Source: Humidesulfovibrio mexicanus (lineage in GTDB: Bacteria; Desulfobacterota; Desulfovibrionia; Desulfovibrionales; Desulfovibrionaceae). From it: 64,000 nucleotides of DNA. The DNA lies in assembly GCF_900188225.1 (NCBI RefSeq), contig NZ_FZOC01000002.1, positions 554,310 to 618,309 of the forward strand. The letters are read 5' to 3'. How positions within the stretch are numbered: position 1 is the stretch's first letter; every line of letters starts with the position of its first letter. The translations under genes and the position numbers were made by a program. The notes under the pieces were generated by a model. The model was given only the letters and a program-made list of their open reading frames with translations, did not search any database and was not told where the DNA came from. Below, piece after piece: positions 34,029-43,991 of the stretch.

Positions 34029-35924
34029 CTAGAATTTCTCGAATCCTTCGTCTGTCTTGGCTGCGGGCGCAGCCTCCAGGGCCAGCGGCTGGGCCTGTTT
34101 ATGGTCTGCGCCCATTTTGAAGAACTGCATCACCTGGGTCAGACGCTGGGCCTGTGCGGCGAGCTCCTCGCTGGTGGAGGCCGTTTCCTCGGAGGCCGAG
34201 GCGTTTTGCTGAATCACCTGATCCAATTGCTGGATCGCCTTGTTCACCTGGTCCGCGCCGGTGGTCTGCTCGCGGCAGGCGGCGCTGATTTCCTGGACCA
34301 GTTCGCTTGTGCGCTCGATGTCGGGCACGATGGTGGCCAGCATCCCACCGGCCTTTTCCGCCACGGCGAGGCTGGCTGTGGAGAGCTGTCCGATTTCACC
34401 GGCCGCCGCGCCGCTGCGTTCAGCAAGCTTGCGCACCTCGGCGGCCACAACGGCGAAGCCCTTGCCGTGTTCGCCCGCACGTGCGGCTTCAATAGCCGCG
34501 TTCAACGCAAGCAGGTTGGTCTGGCGCGCGATTTCTTCGATGAAGCCTATCTTTTCGACTATTTGGCGCATGGCGTCCACGGTTCTGGTTACAGCGTCGC
34601 CGCCTTGCTTGGCGTCTTCAGCGCTTTTGCGGGCAAGGCTTTCGGTCTGCATGGCGTTGTCGGCGTTCTGACGGATGTTTGCAGCCATTTCTTCGACGCT
34701 TGAGGAAATTTCCTCAACGCTTGCCGCTTGTTCGGTCGCGCCTTGGGAAAGGGTTTCACTTGAGGCGGAGAGTTCCTCGGAACCCGAAGCCACGGATTCG
34801 GCAGAGGCGTTGACCTGCAGCACCACCGAACGCAGCCGCGCGGCCATGTCCGTGAGGGCGGCGGCAAGCGCGCCGATTTCGTCCTTCTGGTCCACCTCAA
34901 TGCGGACATCGAGGTTGCCATCGGCAAGCTGCTTGGCGAAGTTGAGGCCCTTGTTCACCGGACCGGTTATGGCGCGGGTGATCAGCAGGGCCGCGATGGC
35001 ACCCAGAATCAAGGCCAGCAGGGCCCCGGTAAGCAGCACCGTCCGCGAGAGCGCAATCTCTCGGAACATGATTTGTTTGATGGTGTCGCGGGTGTGTTCG
35101 CAGACCTTCTGCATTTCCCGAGCGCTTTGAATGAGTTGGTCTTCCATTTCCTTTTGCTGCCCAACCGCCTGGGCGTAGCTCTCAAGCCCCTTCATGTAGA
35201 ACTCAAGTTCCCCCAGAATGGCCTCGGCTTCGGCAACGTCGGCGGGTTTGGTAAAGCGCGACTTGAGCGACGAGATGTTTGCGAGGAGCGTTTTGCCCTG
35301 ATCGCGGGCTGTTTGCAGGTATTCATCCTTTCCGGTTTGGATGTAATACATGATGGTGAGGCGGACGGACGTGATGCTTTGGGCGATGCTGGCGGCTTCG
35401 CTGGCTACGCCGACACGGGCTTCCATGGCCGCGCCGCCGTTTTTCAGTTTGAGGTCGGCCTGCATCTGTGCGGTCTGGCTGGCGTTCATGGCGTCGGCGG
35501 CCTTGGTCGCCCGTCCGGCCGCTTCGCCCATGGCCTTTTGCGTCGCCAGGCGGGTTTTCTCGCGTTCCACGTAGCCCTTGAAGGCTGCGTCGTAAGCCTT
35601 GGTGGTCGCGAGCACCTTGTCCATTTGTTCCCGGTTTTCCGCGACCTCGAATTTCGCCTTGTAGCGTTCGGCCAGCTCCAGGATTTCAGCGACGGCCTTG
35701 GACAGGGCCTCCTGGCTCTGCGGATCGCGGCGAATCTGGAAATTCTTTTCTTGGCGACGCGATTCCAGGCCAAGACGGATGATTTCGCTCATGGCGTCGG
35801 ACTTGTCCATGCGGTCGAGAACATTTGAAAGGCCGTTCCAGCTCAGGGCGGCCAAAAGTGCGGTCAAGGCGAGCACCACCCCGAAACCCAGGGCGAGTTT
35901 CATGGCCAAGCGCATGTTTTTCAT
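34029..35924 (-). CDS. methyl-accepting chemotaxis protein
   Basis: 631 residues. First membrane segment about 10-31, a long periplasmic helical domain (about 32-285) with many charged heptads consistent with the helical bimodular (HBM) type, second membrane segment near 300-325 ([23 protein letters not shown] region), HAMP domain, and the cytoplasmic signalling hairpin with the conserved tip [20 protein letters not shown]. No CheR docking pentapeptide at the C terminus (EGFEKF). The start MKNMRLAMK follows GAGGTG; the frame is open 52 codons further. The ligand is unknown. Confidence 0.92.
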   Translation of the reverse strand: MKNMRLAMKLALGFGVVLALTALLAALSWNGLSNVLDRMDKSDAMSEIIRLGLESRRQEKNFQIRRDPQSQEALSKAVAEILELAERYKAKFEVAENREQMDKVLATTKAYDAAFKGYVEREKTRLATQKAMGEAAGRATKAADAMNASQTAQMQADLKLKNGGAAMEARVGVASEAASIAQSITSVRLTIMYYIQTGKDEYLQTARDQGKTLLANISSLKSRFTKPADVAEAEAILGELEFYMKGLESYAQAVGQQKEMEDQLIQSAREMQKVCEHTRDTIKQIMFREIALSRTVLLTGALLALILGAIAALLITRAITGPVNKGLNFAKQLADGNLDVRIEVDQKDEIGALAAALTDMAARLRSVVLQVNASAESVASGSEELSASSETLSQGATEQAASVEEISSSVEEMAANIRQNADNAMQTESLARKSAEDAKQGGDAVTRTVDAMRQIVEKIGFIEEIARQTNLLALNAAIEAARAGEHGKGFAVVAAEVRKLAERSGAAAGEIGQLSTASLAVAEKAGGMLATIVPDIERTSELVQEISAACREQTTGADQVNKAIQQLDQVIQQNASASEETASTSEELAAQAQRLTQVMQFFKMGADHKQAQPLALEAAPAAKTDEGFEKF

Positions 35925-36075
35925 GGACACCTCATGTTTAGACAGATGATTGTGTGATGTTTTGACGTAAAGCACGTACGTCACTTTTCGGCGTGAATCA
36001 AGGCAGGCTTTAGCCTCTTCGATTTGGAAGTCCGACCGCTTGACAAAAGATCGTTGCGTGGAATACCCTGCATTC

Positions 36076-36091
36076 ATCAAGATATCTTAAT
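36076..36091. promoter_or_regulatory. SahR-type operator upstream of sahR-ahcY
   Basis: ATCAAGATATCTTAAT, a palindrome with one mismatch (ATCAAGATATCTTGAT would be perfect), 15 bp upstream of the sahR start. Its position suits repression of the sahR-ahcY unit by SahR. The exact consensus should be checked against published SahR sites. Confidence 0.65.
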
Positions 36092-36106
36092 ATATGGATC
36101 GACGAC

Positions 36107-37018
36107 ATGGACTTTTTGCGCATCCACAAGGCTTTGGCCGACGAAACACGGCTCCGACTCATGAGCGTTCTGCTTTGCTACGAGTTGAACGTGGGCGAGT
36201 TGGTGGCCGTTTTCTCCATGGGACAGCCCCGTATCTCGCGTCATCTCAAGATTCTGGCAGAGGCGGGGCTTGTCGAGTGCCGCAGGGAAGGGCTGTGGGT
36301 CTTTTACCATGCCGCGCGGAGCGGGTCGTCCAAGGAGTATCTTGAACGGAATTCGTCGTTTTTTGTCACTCTTGCACAGCACCGGCTGGATACCGAGCGG
36401 GCGCAAGCCGCGCTGCATGAACGCGCACAGGCGACGCGCCGTTTCTTTGATTCCGTTGCTGGGGCCTGGAGGGATCTCTCCCGCGAGGTCCTTGGCGATT
36501 TCGATTTGGCCGAGGAACTCGCAAGGCGGATGCACCCGGGCATGATCGCCGTTGATCTGGGCTGTGGAACCGGCGAGTTGCTGGACAAAATGGCGGAAAG
36601 CGCCCGCCAGGTCATCGGTGTGGACAGTTCCCCGCGTATGCTCGAACTGGCTGCGTCTCGCCTGGGGAGCAGGAACAACATCAGTCTGCGCCTGGGCGAG
36701 TTGGAACACTTGCCCCTGCGCGAGGGAGAGGCCCAGGCCGCCACGCTTTCGCTCGTTCTGCACCATGTCAGCGATCCTGTGGCCGTTTTGTCCGAGGCGA
36801 GGCGTGTGCTTGCGCCCGGAGGAACCCTTTATGTCGCCGAATTTGACAGGCATGAGTTCGACGCCATGCGTGTCAAATATGGCGATGCGAGGCTGGGCGT
36901 GGACACGGAAACCATGTATACATGGCTTCGTGCGGCCGGGTTTCACCCGCGCCGTACGGATGCATATCCGGTAAACCAGGGGCTTGTGGTGCTCATCGCC
37001 GAGGCGGCGTTGGCGTAA
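36107..37018 (+). CDS. sahR: SahR-type regulator, ArsR domain fused to methyltransferase domain
   Basis: 303 residues. Residues 1-90 are an ArsR winged helix ([40 protein letters not shown]). Residues 125-260 are a class I SAM-binding fold ([17 protein letters not shown] near 147, [20 protein letters not shown]). In Desulfovibrio-type genomes this ArsR-methyltransferase fusion next to ahcY is SahR, which senses S-adenosylhomocysteine and represses methionine-cycle genes. Only 37 nt separate it from ahcY, and a matching operator lies upstream. The C-terminal domain probably serves as a ligand sensor, not an enzyme. Confidence 0.85.
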   Translation: MDFLRIHKALADETRLRLMSVLLCYELNVGELVAVFSMGQPRISRHLKILAEAGLVECRREGLWVFYHAARSGSSKEYLERNSSFFVTLAQHRLDTERAQAALHERAQATRRFFDSVAGAWRDLSREVLGDFDLAEELARRMHPGMIAVDLGCGTGELLDKMAESARQVIGVDSSPRMLELAASRLGSRNNISLRLGELEHLPLREGEAQAATLSLVLHHVSDPVAVLSEARRVLAPGGTLYVAEFDRHEFDAMRVKYGDARLGVDTETMYTWLRAAGFHPRRTDAYPVNQGLVVLIAEAALA

Positions 37019-37055
37019 CCCGCAAGTCCGATACAATCCATTGGAGGAATCACCA

Positions 37056-38474
37056 ATGCTCGCAGTAGATCCCAAGCTGAAGTATCGCGTTGCCGACATG
37101 GCCCTTGCCGAGTGGGGCAAGAAAGAGATGCAGCTCTCCGAGAACGAAATGCCGGGGCTCATGGCTCTGCGCAAGAAATTCGGCAAAAAGAAGCCGCTCA
37201 AGGGTTTCAAGGTTACGGGCAGCCTGCACATGACCATTCAGACGGCCATGCTCATTGAAACCCTGTACGTCTTGGGCGCGGATATCCGCTGGGCCTCCTG
37301 CAACATCTTCAGCACTCAGGATCACGCCGCCGCCGCAATTGTCGCCAACAAGAGCGCCGCCGTCTTCGCCTGGAAGGGCGAGAGCCTCGAAGACTACTGG
37401 TGGTGCACGGAGCAGGCCCTCACCTGGCCTGACGGCTCTGGTCCGGACCTTATTGTGGACGATGGCGGCGACGCCACTTTGCTGGTCCACCAGGGAGTGA
37501 AGTGCGAGAAAGATCCTTCACTCTTCAAGAAGAAGGCCGACAACAAGGAGTTTCAGATCATCATGGACCGGCTTGCTGCCGGATACCAGCTTGATCCCCA
37601 GAAATGGACCCGCATCTCCGCACAGATTCGCGGGGTTTCCGAGGAGACCACCACGGGCGTGCACCGTCTGTACGACATGGAGAAGAAGGGCGAGCTGCTG
37701 TTCCCCGCCTTCAACGTCAACGACTCCGTGACCAAGAGTAAATTTGACAACCTGTACGGCTGCCGGGAGTCTCTTGCCGACGGCATCAAGCGCGCAACGG
37801 ACGTGATGATTGCGGGCAAGGTCGCCGTCATCGTCGGTTACGGGGACGTGGGCAAGGGATGCGCCCAGTCCATGCGCGGATTCGGCGCGCGGGTCCTCGT
37901 GACGGAGATCGATCCCATTTGTGCGCTTCAGGCCGCCATGGAGGGCTATGAAGTGATGCCCATGGAAAAGGCCTGTGAGCTTGGCGACATATTTGTCACC
38001 GCCACGGGCAACTACCATGTGGTCAACTCCAAGCACATGCTCAAAATGAAGGACGAGGCCATCCTGTGCAACATCGGCCACTTCGATTCCGAGATTGAAA
38101 TGAGCTTTTTGGAGGGCAACCCCAAGTGCTCCAAGCTTGAAATCAAGCCGCAGGTGGACAAGTGGACCCTGCCCAACGGTCGGTCGATCATCGTTCTGGC
38201 CGAGGGCCGCCTGGTGAACCTGGGCTGCGCCACCGGGCACCCCAGCTTTGTCATGAGCAACTCCTTCACCAACCAGGTGCTGGCCCAGCTTGACCTGGCC
38301 GCCAACAAGTACGAGCCCAAGGTCATGATTCTGCCCAAGAAGCTTGATGAGGAGGTCGCGCGGCTGCACCTGGAGCGCCTGGGCGTGCAGCTCGACACCC
38401 TTACCAAGCAGCAGGCCGAGTACATCGGCGTTTCCGTGGACGGCCCCTTCAAGCCGGACCACTACCGCTACTAG
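37056..38474 (+). CDS. ahcY: adenosylhomocysteinase
   Basis: 472 residues, full length. It hydrolyses S-adenosylhomocysteine to homocysteine and adenosine, clearing the inhibitor made by methyltransferases. Visible: NH2-terminal catalytic part with [13 protein letters not shown] and [17 protein letters not shown] site [20 protein letters not shown] near 270, and the C-terminal [16 protein letters not shown] and HYRY end that reaches into the neighbouring subunit. GGAGG precedes the ATG. It is co-transcribed with sahR. Confidence 0.96.
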   Translation: MLAVDPKLKYRVADMALAEWGKKEMQLSENEMPGLMALRKKFGKKKPLKGFKVTGSLHMTIQTAMLIETLYVLGADIRWASCNIFSTQDHAAAAIVANKSAAVFAWKGESLEDYWWCTEQALTWPDGSGPDLIVDDGGDATLLVHQGVKCEKDPSLFKKKADNKEFQIIMDRLAAGYQLDPQKWTRISAQIRGVSEETTTGVHRLYDMEKKGELLFPAFNVNDSVTKSKFDNLYGCRESLADGIKRATDVMIAGKVAVIVGYGDVGKGCAQSMRGFGARVLVTEIDPICALQAAMEGYEVMPMEKACELGDIFVTATGNYHVVNSKHMLKMKDEAILCNIGHFDSEIEMSFLEGNPKCSKLEIKPQVDKWTLPNGRSIIVLAEGRLVNLGCATGHPSFVMSNSFTNQVLAQLDLAANKYEPKVMILPKKLDEEVARLHLERLGVQLDTLTKQQAEYIGVSVDGPFKPDHYRY

Positions 38475-38523
38475 CCGTGCGGGCCGGGGGGGCCTGCCCT
38501 GGTCCCTCACGGATGTTGTGATG

Positions 38524-38556
38524 AGGCCTGGGTCGTGAAAGCGGTCCAGGCCTTTA
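38524..38556 (+). terminator. weak terminator after ahcY
   Basis: AGGCCTGG (38524-38531) pairs with CCAGGCCT (38546-38553), 14-nt loop, followed by only three T. Modest support. Confidence 0.45.
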
Positions 38557-38675
38557 TGCGTCCGGAGTTGGATTCCGCCCTGCATGGGGTGGAGTAACGT
38601 TTTGTTGCGGGTATGCGCATTGTCGAGACTTCTTTGAGTATTTTGTGAATACTCCATGATTTCGAATGGATGCTG

Positions 38676-39578
38676 TTAGGTCTGCCCTTGGATGAGTTCC
38701 GTGCGCGATGATTGGAGCAGGGCGCGGGTAAGCGTGTCCAGCAGGGGGGATTCAAGGTTCCAGCAGTGCCAAAAAAGCCGGACGGGCAGGGCGTCGCCTG
38801 GCGCCAGATCGACCAGACGGCCCTCGGCCAGGGGAGGGATCGCCTGCATGTGCGGGATCATTCCGTAGCCAGCGCCGCCGAGCACGAAGTCCACGAAGCG
38901 CAGGGAATCGGGAACGTGATGCCGAGGGGCCTGGAGCGGGCTTTCACCCAAACGGGCGGACAGGAACCGGTCATGCACCGTGTCGTGCCGATTGAAGACC
39001 ACTGCCGGGGCCAGCCGCGCTGCACCAAGATCAAGCCCAGCCGGGAACCAGCGCTCTGCGAACTCGGGCGTGCAGGCGCAATGGTAGCGCATGACGCCAA
39101 GGAACACCGCCCGGCAGCCCTGAATGGCGGTTTCCCGCGTGCTCACGCATCCAGCCACTTCGCCTTTGCGCAGCAAATCCTGCGTCCGCTCCTGGTCGTC
39201 GGACTTCACGTCGAAGGTAATGCCTTCTTGCGCCACCAGCGGCAAAACGGCTGCTACGAACCATGTGGCCAGACTGTCGGCGTTTATTCCCACGGCAAGT
39301 GTCCGCCAACCTTTGGCCTGGGTGGCTTCTTGGACTTCGCAACCAAGCTCGGCTTCAAGCAGCTCGACGCGGCGGGCATGGCGCAAAAGCATGGTTCCGG
39401 CTGATGTCGGGCTGGGGGGCTGCGTCCGCGCGAGCACGGGCTGTCCGAGGGTTGTTTCGAGCAGACGCACGCGTTGCGACACGGCCGATTGGGTAATGTT
39501 CAGGCGTCGGGCTGCGCGCTCAAAACCGCCTTCCTCGACCACGGCCGTCAGGGCTTCCAGGAGTTTGTAGTCCAGCAT
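38676..39578 (-). CDS. ArgP/LysG-type LysR regulator
   Basis: 300 residues, LysR-type regulator of the ArgP (IciA) group. N-terminal helix-turn-helix: LEALTAVVEEGGFERAARRLNITQSAVSQRVRLLE. The effector domain follows, with VFNRHDTVHDRFL and FVLGGAGYGMIPHMQ. Members control a divergent lysE/argO exporter in response to lysine or arginine. Here the exporter gene begins 101 nt away on the other strand, the classical arrangement. Confidence 0.88.
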   Translation of the reverse strand: MLDYKLLEALTAVVEEGGFERAARRLNITQSAVSQRVRLLETTLGQPVLARTQPPSPTSAGTMLLRHARRVELLEAELGCEVQEATQAKGWRTLAVGINADSLATWFVAAVLPLVAQEGITFDVKSDDQERTQDLLRKGEVAGCVSTRETAIQGCRAVFLGVMRYHCACTPEFAERWFPAGLDLGAARLAPAVVFNRHDTVHDRFLSARLGESPLQAPRHHVPDSLRFVDFVLGGAGYGMIPHMQAIPPLAEGRLVDLAPGDALPVRLFWHCWNLESPLLDTLTRALLQSSRTELIQGQT

Positions 39579-39679
39579 GGGTGTTCAGTAGTAAAATTTA
39601 TGACATTTGAAAAGAATGAATTGTACTTCATGTAAACGCACCGGTAGCCTGGGCATCACAATACTCCGGGAGAGCGTTC
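39579..39679. promoter_or_regulatory. argP-lysE divergent promoter region
   Basis: 101 nt between two divergent starts, AT-rich in its left half. Divergent regulators of this family bind here and activate the exporter gene. I see no unique operator, though a T-N11-A type site would be expected. Confidence 0.45.
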
Positions 39680-40312
39680 ATGATGGGAGCAGCATTGTTT
39701 TGTCAGGGGTTTGCCTTAAGCGCAGGGTTAATCATGGCGATTGGAGCGCAGAACGTCTTTGTGTTGACGCAGGGCGCGCGCGGGCATCGTCCGTGGTTCG
39801 TGGCCGGGGTATGCACCGCCTGCGATGCCGTGCTCATCGCCGCCGGGGTCGGCGGAGTGGGCGCGCTGACCGGACACACGCCATGGCTCGGCTCTGCATT
39901 TGCGCTTTGTGGGGCGGTGTTTCTGCTGTGTTATGGGTATTGCGCCTTTCGCAGGGTTCTGTGTGGCGGGCGACTGGTTCCCATGGAACAGGACGCACCC
40001 CCGGAACGGCGCGTTATTCTTATGACGGCCCTCGCAGTCAGCCTGCTGAATCCGCACGCCCTGCTGGATACCGTGGTGCTTATCGGCGGACTGTCCAGCC
40101 GACTGGCGCCGGAGGGGCGAGCCCTGTTCGGACTCGGCGCGGTGACGGCCTCGGCTTGCTGGTTCTATTCCCTGAGCCTGGGGGGCAAGCTCCTTGCCCC
40201 GGTGTTGCGCAGGCCGGGAGCTTGGCGCGTGCTGGATGCGCTGGTGGGGGTGACCATGTGGGGCTTGGCTGCGGGCATTGGTGGCGATGCCCTGGTTCGT
40301 TTGGCAAGCTAG
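39680..40312 (+). CDS. LysE/ArgO family amino acid exporter
   Basis: 210 residues with five to six membrane segments. The N terminus has GFALSAGLIMAIGAQNVFVLTQG, the LysE/ArgO signature with GxQN, and SLLNPHALLDTVVLIGG near 125 with the N-P-H-A motif. It exports lysine or arginine. Two ATGs sit at 39680 and 39683; GGGAG lies upstream of both. The stop codon shares the palindrome CTAG (40309-40312) with the stop of the convergent GGDEF gene. Confidence 0.9.
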   Translation: MMGAALFCQGFALSAGLIMAIGAQNVFVLTQGARGHRPWFVAGVCTACDAVLIAAGVGGVGALTGHTPWLGSAFALCGAVFLLCYGYCAFRRVLCGGRLVPMEQDAPPERRVILMTALAVSLLNPHALLDTVVLIGGLSSRLAPEGRALFGLGAVTASACWFYSLSLGGKLLAPVLRRPGAWRVLDALVGVTMWGLAAGIGGDALVRLAS

Positions 40313-42042
40313 TGCAGCGCGTGCGTCCCGTGCGCCTCGACGCGGTTGCGGCCCGTTTCCTTGGCCCGGTAGAGGGCCTGGTCGGCACGGCGAAGTATGC
40401 GGGGGACCGTGTCGCCTTCCTGGACGCACGTAACGCCGAAACTGGCCGTAATCCTGCCAACATGGCCGAAGTCGCAGCGTTCCATCTCCATGCGGTAACG
40501 CTCGGCCAAGGCGGCCACGAGCATCAGGCTCGTCTCCGGGCAGATGATCAGGAATTCCTCGCCGCCCCAGCGCCCCACGATGTCCGTTTCTCTCGAATTG
40601 CTGCGCAGCAGTTCGGCAAGCCGCACCAACACTGCATCGCCCGCCTGGTGCCCGTGGGTGTCGTTTACGGATTTGAACAAGTCGATATCAAGGAGTATGA
40701 TGGAGAAGCCCTTGCCGTAACGCCGTGAGCGCAACAGTTCGGCCTGCAGGGAGGATTCAAGTTTGCGCCTGTTGGCCAGCCCTGTCAGTCTGTCTGTGAC
40801 GGAGAGGATTTCCAGCGCCTGATTCTTGTCGTCCAGTTCGGCGACCAGCGCTTCAAGCCTGTCGCGGGCCTCGGTGAGTTCCGCCGTTCGTTGTTCCACT
40901 CTGTGCTCCAGGTTTCCGAAGAGCTGGCGCATACGCTCCGCCATGTCCTTGAAGCTTGCGGCCAGAATGCCCACTTCGTCATGGGAATTGAGGTCTACTG
41001 CCGTTTCGAAGTTGCCCGCGCGCATCTGCTCCGCGAAATGTGTCAGAGCGACAAGTTTGCGCGTTACGCTGGCGTGGAGGATTGCGGCGACAAGCAGGAC
41101 GAAGCCAAGGCCGACAACGGCCATCAATATGATGACCCCTGCGGAGATGCGGCTGGCGAGGACAATGCGGTTGTTGGCCCGTTCGACTTCCTGCGTGGCG
41201 ATAGCCTTGAGGTTTTCGGAAATGGGGTCCACTGCTCGCGCTTGGAGAGTGAAATCATTAAGCTTGCCCCTGATGGCCATGTCGATGTCTGGGATTTGTT
41301 TGGCCACCGTGGCGTATCGGGCAAGAAGACGCAGGGCTTTGGTCTGGTCGGCGGGCTTGAATCCATGGTCCGTTGCGATGGCCCTTCGGAGCTCGTTGCA
41401 GGCGTTGAGGGCTGACTGCATGTCCGGGCGCTGCCGCGTGATGGTGTACCGCCTGTGGTGCAGAACCATCTTTTGGAATGGGAGCAAGGTCTGCGGCGAA
41501 TGCTCGGAATAATCGCCGATGGCGTTTTCCAGCGCGTGAATTTGGCTTTCCAAACCGGTTTCCGGTGCGGCAAGCGTTGTGACTAGAGCGATAAGATCTT
41601 GAAATATAGCAGAGAATCGTGTTGCGGTGTTGAGGTAGAGCGTGAGGTCGTTGCTGCGGTCGCGTAACGCTTCGCTGACGCCGGAGGTATCGACAAGGCG
41701 CTTGAGTTCACCGCTGAGAGCCACAACCTGTGCGATAACCTCCGTGGCGGGGTGGAAGTACAGCTCCTGGGCTGGCAGGAATCCGATGCGCGGATATTGG
41801 AGGAAAAAGTCGCGGTGCAGCCGCCGGGCCTTTTCCAATTGGCCATCCATTTCGAAAATTCGCTGCCGGATTTCGACGCTATTCAGGATAACGGCCTCAG
41901 CGCGGCGTACTTCCCCGAGGGCGATGAGGCTTGCCGCCGCCTCGACGAGGATCATGCAGAAGAGCAGTGCGAAGCCGAGTCCCAGCTTGGCCGTAACGCC
42001 CAGATTCCCCCAGGCCGCGCGCAGCCTGTCGAAGGGCCTCAT
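40309..42042 (-). CDS. membrane diguanylate cyclase (HAMP-GGDEF)
   Basis: 577 residues. TM1 about 17-42, periplasmic helical sensor region about 43-290, TM2 near 295-320, HAMP domain, a short coiled coil, then a GGDEF domain. The active loop is GRWGGEEF near 490, with the inhibitory site RxxD as RETD just before it, so product inhibition is expected. IILLDIDLFKSVNDTHGHQAGD carries the metal-binding part. The start overlaps the stop of the upstream binding-protein gene by 4 nt (ATGA), so the two are translated together. Confidence 0.92.
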   Translation of the reverse strand: MRPFDRLRAAWGNLGVTAKLGLGFALLFCMILVEAAASLIALGEVRRAEAVILNSVEIRQRIFEMDGQLEKARRLHRDFFLQYPRIGFLPAQELYFHPATEVIAQVVALSGELKRLVDTSGVSEALRDRSNDLTLYLNTATRFSAIFQDLIALVTTLAAPETGLESQIHALENAIGDYSEHSPQTLLPFQKMVLHHRRYTITRQRPDMQSALNACNELRRAIATDHGFKPADQTKALRLLARYATVAKQIPDIDMAIRGKLNDFTLQARAVDPISENLKAIATQEVERANNRIVLASRISAGVIILMAVVGLGFVLLVAAILHASVTRKLVALTHFAEQMRAGNFETAVDLNSHDEVGILAASFKDMAERMRQLFGNLEHRVEQRTAELTEARDRLEALVAELDDKNQALEILSVTDRLTGLANRRKLESSLQAELLRSRRYGKGFSIILLDIDLFKSVNDTHGHQAGDAVLVRLAELLRSNSRETDIVGRWGGEEFLIICPETSLMLVAALAERYRMEMERCDFGHVGRITASFGVTCVQEGDTVPRILRRADQALYRAKETGRNRVEAHGTHALH

Positions 42043-43304
42043 GGTTTTGGCTTGTATGTGAATTGAACGTTGGCCTTGAGGCCCTCGACGCCATCTTCGG
42101 GGTCGTCAAGGCGAAGTATGTTGAAGCTTGGCTGGGCGCAGTCCCCAAACTCGTTACAGGAGAGCGTGCCCGTCAGCCCCTGCCTTTCCCGAGTGGAGTA
42201 AAGCGCGTCGCGCAAGGCCTGGCGACCCAACCGCAGCCTTCCATCGGGCAGTTTTTCCGCTGTGTTCTCAAGTGCGGAAAAGAGCAGGTCGGCCGCATCG
42301 TAGGCGCTGACATAGTAATATGTCGACGGCGCCGACTTGAAGTGCTTCCGGTAACTGGCTTGCAGTTGCTCAAGCTCCGGCGAAGGTCTCGGCGGGGTCG
42401 GCCCCACGAAATAGACGCCCTTGGCCGCCTGCGCCACTGCGTTGATAAAGCTCTGCTCGATGAGCGCGCCATCGCTCATGAGCACAATGTCACGCAGGGC
42501 AGGGTCACGCCGCGCCTGCATGATCAGGTAGTTCCCCTCCGGCTGGAACAAGGGGAAGAAGATCATTTTCGCCCGTGATTCCTTTATCGCCTCCAGCACG
42601 GGGCGCATGTCCGTGTCCTGCTTGCTTACCGTGGCTTCGAGGCTTACCACGCCGCCCAGTTGCTTGAAGCGCTTGGCGAATCCCTGAGCGAGGCTGCGGG
42701 TGTACAGATCCCCATCGTTGATGACCGCAGCCCTGTGAATCCCCAAAACCTGATAGGCGAAGGTCGCGGCAGCCGGCCCTGAGGCTTCCTCGTTTGGGGC
42801 TGTGCGGAAGTATCCGGCGCGCCAGTCCGGTCCGCGTTGTCCGCCGATGGCGGTGAGCGATGGGGCGGAGTTGTTGCCGGAGATCATGGTGAACCCGGCT
42901 TCGCTCATGACCTTGGAGGCCGTGGCCGCATCTCCTGAACAGGTGGTGCCGAAAATGGCCACGACCTTGGGGTCGGAGGTTATCCTGAGGGCGGCGTTGG
43001 CCCCGCCTTCCGCACAACAGCTGGTGTCCTCGATGACGAGGTCCACCTTGTGGCCGAGGATCCGTCCGTCACGCTTCGCGAGGGCGAGTTCCAGGCCCCG
43101 AAGCTGCTCCTGCCCAAGATTGGCGATGCTGCCCGTCAGGGCCTGAATGACTCCGATGGTGATTGGAGCCCCCGGATCGAGTTCGACGCAGCCGAGCGCA
43201 TCGTTGCAGGCGGAGGGGCTGTCCGAGCGCGAACACGCTGCACAGAGAGCCATTCCGCAGCAGAGAGCGGAGATCAGCAGGTTTCGGCCGGAAATCTGTC
43301 GCAT
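42039..43304 (-). CDS. periplasmic binding lipoprotein (branched-chain amino acid type)
   Basis: 421 residues. A hydrophobic signal ending in LCAACSRSD looks like a lipoprotein signal with Cys at the cleavage site. The mature protein is a type I periplasmic binding protein (Peripla_BP_6): ITIGVIQALTGSIANLGQEQLRGLELA, VVAIFGTTCSGDAATASKVMSEAG and DAADLLFSALENTA. No permease or ATPase gene is near. It overlaps the diguanylate cyclase start, so it probably works as that enzyme's ligand sensor. Several cysteines (SCCAEGG, TTCSGD, SCNEFGDC) suggest disulfides. Confidence 0.85.
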   Translation of the reverse strand: MRQISGRNLLISALCCGMALCAACSRSDSPSACNDALGCVELDPGAPITIGVIQALTGSIANLGQEQLRGLELALAKRDGRILGHKVDLVIEDTSCCAEGGANAALRITSDPKVVAIFGTTCSGDAATASKVMSEAGFTMISGNNSAPSLTAIGGQRGPDWRAGYFRTAPNEEASGPAAATFAYQVLGIHRAAVINDGDLYTRSLAQGFAKRFKQLGGVVSLEATVSKQDTDMRPVLEAIKESRAKMIFFPLFQPEGNYLIMQARRDPALRDIVLMSDGALIEQSFINAVAQAAKGVYFVGPTPPRPSPELEQLQASYRKHFKSAPSTYYYVSAYDAADLLFSALENTAEKLPDGRLRLGRQALRDALYSTRERQGLTGTLSCNEFGDCAQPSFNILRLDDPEDGVEGLKANVQFTYKPKP

Positions 43305-43491
43305 GGGATTCCGTGGGTTGATGTCTGGTCGGTCAGCGTCATCAATGGCAACGGCCCCTCGCCATGGAAGACGGGAGGTTTGGCGAGAGTCTTACCGGTT
43401 TGCTTTTTGGGAGTCAAAGGAGAAGTGATAGAATATTGCCAATTATTGTGAAAAGTTTGCGTACCATAGGGTTGAGCCTTGTCTTGGGCGC

Positions 43492-43520
43492 AAAAAAACC
43501 CCTGCCGGAGCAGGGGTTTT
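43492..43520 (-). terminator. terminator of tRNA-Met
   Basis: On the minus strand CCCCTGC and GCAGGGG pair around a 4-nt loop, followed by seven T (A-run at 43492-43498 on the plus strand). An A/T extension also allows some function on the plus strand. Confidence 0.85.
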
Positions 43521-43526
43521 GTTTGC

Positions 43527-43603
43527 TGGTAGCGAGGGAGGGAATTGAACCCCCGACACTGCGGATATGAGCCGCATGCTCTGACCGACTGAGCTACCTC
43601 GCC
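43527..43603 (-). tRNA. tRNA-Met, anticodon CAT
   Basis: A 77-nt cloverleaf. The acceptor stem is GGCGAGG with CCTCGCT (one G-T pair), the anticodon stem is TGCGG/CCGCA with loop CTCATAT (anticodon CAT), the T-arm is GGGGG/CCCTC with loop TTCAATT, and CCA is encoded. It has a normal first pair, so it is not the initiator. A lysidine-modified isoleucine tRNA is less likely but cannot be excluded. Confidence 0.92.
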
Positions 43604-43790
43604 AGGTTTCCCGTAACGGGAAGCGCCTTATAGCTATTCCAGAACCGCTTTGCAAGACCCGCAAGCAGGGGAGAAACGTTTTTTTTCATTTTTTCTCTTT
43701 CTGCTTGGCCCTGCACCCTTCGTTGCCAGTGGGGCGTCTGTGGTGTAGCATTTGCAAAGAGAATTCGGACCGATGAACAAGGAGACGTTC

Positions 43791-43991
43791 ATGAGCACAG
43801 TCATACCCCAATCCGAGCTGACCAAGCGCGCCCTGGACTGGATTGGCGAGAAGCGTTGCGGCGTCTCTCCGCTCAGACCGGTGGCCCCGCTCATAGAGGA
43901 AGCGGCCGTGCGGTTCAACCTCGGCCCTCTTGACGTGGAGTTTCTGGAGCGCTTCTATTCCCAGCAGGCCAAGGACGAGTGCGGCTCTTGA
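43791..43991 (+). CDS. small hypothetical protein upstream of lptF
   Basis: 66 residues, unrecognised. AAGGAG lies 6-7 nt before the ATG at 43791; the ATG at 43773 is less well placed. The protein is a compact helical sequence (SELTKRALDWIGEKR and PLDVEFLERFYSQQ). Its stop overlaps the lptF start region, so translation is coupled to lptFG. It may be a conserved small partner or leader gene. Confidence 0.6.
   Translation: MSTVIPQSELTKRALDWIGEKRCGVSPLRPVAPLIEEAAVRFNLGPLDVEFLERFYSQQAKDECGS

Noticed and set aside
37019-37055. SAH riboswitch in front of ahcY
   Set aside because: Only 37 nt separate sahR and ahcY, and no conserved riboswitch core is visible. Control is better explained by the SahR-type operator.
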